Below, in pieces: positions 61,088 to 64,000 of a stretch of DNA of 64,000 bases. Under the pieces are notes generated by a model. It saw only the letters and a program-made list of their open reading frames with translations. It was not told the DNA's origin and ran no database searches. Location: positions 1 to 64,000 of the forward strand of contig NZ_AUAX01000003.1 in NCBI RefSeq assembly GCF_000428945.1, in the 5' to 3' direction. Position 1 is the stretch's first letter; each line of letters opens with the position of its first letter. Made by a program: the position numbers and the translations under genes. This stretch comes from Hamadaea tsunoensis DSM 44101 (GTDB lineage: Bacteria > Actinomycetota > Actinomycetes > Mycobacteriales > Micromonosporaceae).

Positions 61088-62335
61088 TTACACGGAGTGA
61101 GCGAGTTCCGGCTCCTCGGTAGTCGCCGCCGGCGTGTTGTCGAGCGTACGCACGGCCGGCGTCACCGCCATCGCCACGACGACGATCAGGCTGACCACGC
61201 CGGCGGCCACCAGGGCGGTACGCGTACCGAAGGCGAGGGCGGCCGGGCCGGCGACGATCTGTCCGACGGGGACGGCGATGATCGAGCCCAGGATGTCCCA
61301 CGAGTACGCCCGCGCCAGCGCGTCGGCCGGCACGTGTCGCTGCATGCTCGTCTCCCAGGCGACGCTGAAGATCTCGACGCCGATCCCGCCGAGGAAGGCG
61401 AGCCCGACGAGGATCGGCAGGGCCGGATCGACTCCGAGCATGACCAGCAGTGGCGCCTCGCCCAGCATGCCGATGACGCCGAGCAGCAGGAAACGGCGTA
61501 CGCGCAGGCGCAGGGCGAGCAGGCCGCCGAGGACGAATCCGGCCGTCTGGGCGCTGAGCAGCAGACCCCACCCGGTACGCCCGAACGTCTCGTCGGCGAT
61601 CGCCGGGCCGAGGACGTAGATGCCGCCGACGAGGAGCATGTTGAGCACCGAGAACCCGACGACCACGACCCACAGCCAGGTACGCGACACGAAAACCCGC
61701 CAGCCGTCGCGCAGGTCGTGCAGGATCTTGGCGCCCTGCCGGGCCCGGTCACTCTGCTCGGACACCCGGATCAGGGCGAACAGCAGACCGGCGACGGCGA
61801 AGCTCGCGGCGTCGATCGCGATGCCCCAGGCCGATCCGACCGCCGCGATCAGTACGCCGCCCAGCGCCGTACCGCCGATCGTCACGAAGCTGGTGGCCAG
61901 CCGCTGCAGCGCGTTGGACTGCTGGCGGATCTCGTCCGGGACGACCTGCCCGGCCAGGGCGGCGGAGGCGGGCAGCGCGAACGCGGCGACCATGCCGTTG
62001 ACCGTGCCGATGGCGGCCAGCGCCCCGATCGAGGCGTGGCCGCTGAACAGCAGCACCGCGATGGCGCCCTGGGTCGCCGCGGCCAGCACGGCCGACGCGA
62101 TCATCACGACCCGGCGCGGGAGCCGGTCCGCGATCACCCCGCCGACCAGGACGAACAGTACGTTGGTCCCGGAGCGGGCGGCCACCACGAGGCCGAGGTC
62201 GCTGGCCGAGCCGGTCAGGTCCAGCACGGCGAAGGCGAGGGCCATGGGGGCGACCGCGTTGCCGATCATGTCGACGATGCGGCCGAGGAGCAGCCACCGG
62301 AAGGGTGCGTGGCGCAGGGGGGCGAACGCGCTCAT
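61088..62335 (-). CDS. MFS transporter
   Basis: A 415-aa major facilitator with twelve TM helices and the MFS loop motif GGVIADRLPRRVV after TM2 (residues ~65-77), with its counterpart LLALRLRVRRF after TM8. It is close to macrolide/efflux type MFS proteins (Enterobactin/MefA-like), with a Thr/Glu tail. Substrate unknown. ATG 62335 (GTG 62344 also possible). The REP-like half element lies between this gene and the phosphatase upstream. Confidence 0.88.
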   Translation of the reverse strand: MSAFAPLRHAPFRWLLLGRIVDMIGNAVAPMALAFAVLDLTGSASDLGLVVAARSGTNVLFVLVGGVIADRLPRRVVMIASAVLAAATQGAIAVLLFSGHASIGALAAIGTVNGMVAAFALPASAALAGQVVPDEIRQQSNALQRLATSFVTIGGTALGGVLIAAVGSAWGIAIDAASFAVAGLLFALIRVSEQSDRARQGAKILHDLRDGWRVFVSRTWLWVVVVGFSVLNMLLVGGIYVLGPAIADETFGRTGWGLLLSAQTAGFVLGGLLALRLRVRRFLLLGVIGMLGEAPLLVMLGVDPALPILVGLAFLGGIGVEIFSVAWETSMQRHVPADALARAYSWDILGSIIAVPVGQIVAGPAALAFGTRTALVAAGVVSLIVVVAMAVTPAVRTLDNTPAATTEEPELAHSV

Positions 62336-62388
62336 GCACGGCACCCTAGCCGCGTCCGCAGTGACGCAGCCAGCCAGTTCACCCGTTC

Positions 62389-62410
62389 CAAGATCCCGTT
62401 TGGATCACGG
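62389..62410. repeat. Half-copy of REP-like element
   Basis: The minus strand reads TGATCCAAACGGGATCTTGG, matching the right arm of the element at 24597-24617 in 18 of 20 positions. It sits 6 bp beyond the phosphatase stop codon. Confidence 0.65.
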
Positions 62411-62415
62411 GGAGA

Positions 62416-63330
62416 TCAGGCCAGCGAGTCCGCGATGCCGTCGAGGATGTCGTGCTCCGACGCGAGGGCCGAGTCGAACCCGGTCTTCTCCATGATCGTC
62501 CGCAGGATCAGCCCGCCGGCCACGATCACGTCCACCCGGCCCGGATGCATGACGCCGACCCCGCTGCGCTGCTCACGGGTCATCTCGGCGAGGCCGGCCG
62601 TCACGAACGCGACCTCCTCGCGGCTCACCCGCGCGTGGTGGATGCGCGCCGGGTCGTACTCGTTCAGGCCACGGGCGATCGCGGTCACCGTGGTCACCGA
62701 ACCGGCCAGCCCGACCAGCGTGTGGGCCGTCGAGCCGGGGACCGTACTCAGCGCCAGATCGACGGCCGCCGAGATGTCGGCCGTCGCCGCGGCCAGTTCC
62801 GCCAGCTCCGGCGGGTCGCTGTGCAGGTGCCGCTCGGTCATGCGTACGCAGCCGATGTCCACGCTGCGGGCGGCCGTGACCTCGGTCGAGCCGAGCACGA
62901 ACTCCGTCGAGCCGCCGCCGATGTCCACCACCAGGTACGGCCCCGGCTCCGCCAGGCCCGACACCGCTCCCGTGAACGACAGCCGCGCCTCCTCGTCCCC
63001 CGTCACGACCTCCGCCGGGTGGCCCAGCGTCGCGCGTACCATGTCGTGGAAGTCAGCCGCGTTGGCCGCGTCGCGGGTCGCGCTGGTCGCCACCATCCGG
63101 ACCGCGTCGACCTCCGCTTTCTCGATCTCCGACGCGTACGCCGAGAGCGCCACCCGGGTCCGTTCGATCGCGTCGGGGTTCAACCGGCCGGTCTTGTCCA
63201 CACCCTGGCCGAGGCGGACGATCCGCATCTGGCGGGTGACGTCGGTGGCGCCGCGGCCGTCGTCGGCGAGCTCGGCGATGAGCAGGCGGATCGAGTTGGT
63301 ACCGCAGTCAATGGCCGCGACACGCCTCAT
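62416..63330 (-). CDS. Ppx/GppA-family phosphatase
   Basis: A 304-aa exopolyphosphatase/pppGpp phosphatase of the ASKHA fold: DCGTNSIRLL at residue 8 and VVDIGGGSTEF at the second phosphate loop, GTVTTVTAIA-like (LAGSVTTVTAIARG) later. In actinobacteria the gene follows the eno-ftsB-DUF501 set and hydrolyses polyphosphate or pppGpp. ATG 63330 overlaps the upstream GNAT stop by 4 bp, so it is cotranslated. No strong terminator besides the REP-like element. Confidence 0.93.
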   Translation of the reverse strand: MRRVAAIDCGTNSIRLLIAELADDGRGATDVTRQMRIVRLGQGVDKTGRLNPDAIERTRVALSAYASEIEKAEVDAVRMVATSATRDAANAADFHDMVRATLGHPAEVVTGDEEARLSFTGAVSGLAEPGPYLVVDIGGGSTEFVLGSTEVTAARSVDIGCVRMTERHLHSDPPELAELAAATADISAAVDLALSTVPGSTAHTLVGLAGSVTTVTAIARGLNEYDPARIHHARVSREEVAFVTAGLAEMTREQRSGVGVMHPGRVDVIVAGGLILRTIMEKTGFDSALASEHDILDGIADSLA

Positions 63331-63842
63331 GAACTCCCCTTTTCGAGGATGAGCAGCATCCGGGTGTTGCCGAGGGTGTTGGGCTTCACCCGTTCCAGCG
63401 CGAGGAACTCGGCGACACCCTCGTCGTAGGAGCGCAGCAGCTGCTCGTAGACGACCGACGGAACGGGGGCGCCGTCGATCGGGACGAACCCGAACGAGGC
63501 GAAGAACGCGATCTCGAACGTGAGCGCGAAGACCCGGCGTACGCCCAGCTCACGAGCCTGATCCAGGAGCGCGCCGACGATCTGGTGGCCGATCTTGCGG
63601 CCGCGGAACCCGGGGTCGACGGCGACCGTGCGGACCTCGGCGAGGTCCTCCCACATGACGTGGATGGCGCCACAGCCGACCACGCGCCCGTCGACCTCGG
63701 CGACCCAGAACTCCTGGATGTCCTCGTAGAGCGTGACCGTGGCCTTGCTCAGCAGCCGGCGTTGCGGCGAGTAGACGTCGACGAGGGCCCGGATCCCCCG
63801 GACGTCGGCGGTCCGGGCGCGCCGGACGAGCACCTCAGACAC
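63327..63842 (-). CDS. GNAT-family N-acetyltransferase (ArgA-like)
   Basis: A 171-aa N-acetyltransferase: LVRRARTADVRGIRALVDVYS at the start, AVDPGFRGRKIGHQIVGALLDQA (acetyl-CoA loop R-x-x-G-x-G/A variant RGRKIG) and FASFGFVPID. The fold is like amino-acid N-acetyltransferases of the ArgA class, found beside ppx in actinobacteria. GTG 63842 overlaps the DUF501 stop by 8 bp. Substrate is most probably glutamate, not proven. Confidence 0.9.
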   Translation of the reverse strand: MSEVLVRRARTADVRGIRALVDVYSPQRRLLSKATVTLYEDIQEFWVAEVDGRVVGCGAIHVMWEDLAEVRTVAVDPGFRGRKIGHQIVGALLDQARELGVRRVFALTFEIAFFASFGFVPIDGAPVPSVVYEQLLRSYDEGVAEFLALERVKPNTLGNTRMLLILEKGSS

Positions 63843-64000
63843 AGGGCCCGCCCGACCACCAGGGATCGACGTTCTCGATCACCTCGTCGCCGAAGGGGTT
63901 CACGCCCGGTCCGGCCGCGAGCGCGTGGGCCAGGTGGACGTGCAGGCATTTGACGCGGTCGGGCATGCCGCCCGCGGAGACCCCGGCGACCTCCTCGACG
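63835..64000 (-). CDS. DUF501 protein, 3' fragment
   Basis: Partial: the gene enters from beyond the window's right edge. The visible 54 codons end GGMPDRVKCLHVHLAHALAA...NPFGDEVIENVDPWWSGGPCV, the conserved C-terminus of DUF501 proteins that lie between ftsB and ppx in actinobacteria. Stop (tca at 63835-63837) overlaps the GNAT start by 8 bp. Function unknown. Confidence 0.9.
   Translation of the reverse strand, partial: VEEVAGVSAGGMPDRVKCLHVHLAHALAAGPGVNPFGDEVIENVDPWWSGGPCV

Noticed and set aside
1-64000. Prophage, insertion sequences or integrative element
   Set aside because: No transposase, integrase, portal, terminase or flanking direct repeats with a tRNA seen; the only tRNA lacks a duplicated 3' end in the window.

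Overview
High-GC actinobacterial chromosome, most probably from the Micromonosporaceae (Actinoplanes/Micromonospora-like). This is inferred from the G+C-rich third codon positions, frequent GTG starts, TAGGNT/TANNNT -10 boxes 6-8 nt before start codons (leaderless genes), mycothiol chemistry (Mca), very frequent cgtacg hexamers, and gene content. No phage, insertion sequence, CRISPR array or rRNA was seen. One tRNA gene, tRNA-Leu(UAA), lies at 51538-51619.

Layout. (1) 1-6984: a FxSxx-COOH RiPP locus. It holds the 3' end of one TPR protein, a 61-aa precursor ending in FQSFTSAS (fxsA), its radical-SAM/SPASM maturase (fxsB), a HExxH-motif protein and, convergent with these, a full-length NB-ARC/TPR protein. 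The three + strand biosynthetic genes are linked by 4-bp stop/start overlaps and share a bidirectional terminator with the TPR gene. (2) 7.2-13.4 kb: TetR regulator, a DUF4396 membrane protein under a CsoR-type (copper-like) operator, Ca2+/cation antiporter, SDR, ABC-2-like permease, hypotheticals and a thioesterase. (3) 13.4-19.1 kb: purE-purK, a degenerate asparagine-synthase-like protein and a DUF255 thioredoxin-fold protein. (4) 19.2-31.3 kb: a more accessory stretch with secreted PhoD phosphatase, GH18-ricin chitinase, TetR/permease pair, two methyltransferases, an AhpD-like protein, PadR regulator, PEP-mutase-like enzyme, YbjQ protein and a GGDEF-EAL protein.

(5) 31.4-49.3 kb: a conserved actinobacterial block (small membrane protein, mca, DUF4307, greA, metB, cbs, SGNH hydrolases, thiolase) whose order and strands match my memory of the M. 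tuberculosis Rv1074c-Rv1084 region. It is interrupted here by a Tat-secreted LDTR-motif protein, a GT-C-like membrane protein, ilvA, an amidase, msrA, a toxin-antitoxin pair and an intradiol dioxygenase lipoprotein. (6) 49.7-55.1 kb: a large secreted LDSR-motif protein, the bldA-like tRNA, a polytopic membrane protein and type-II NADH dehydrogenase. (7) 55.1-60.1 kb: an operon of UDG, DUF4129, membrane protein, MoxR ATPase, DUF58 and membrane protein. (8) 60.2-64.0 kb: dienelactone hydrolase, MFS transporter, GppA/PPX phosphatase, GNAT acetyltransferase and the 3' end of DUF501.

The most interesting parts are the FxSxx-COOH cluster with its doubled FxS core, the metal-type operator before a His-rich DUF4396 protein, and the tRNA-Leu(UAA) together with at least four genes in the window that carry a TTA codon. 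All functional statements are from reading sequence and family knowledge; no search was run.
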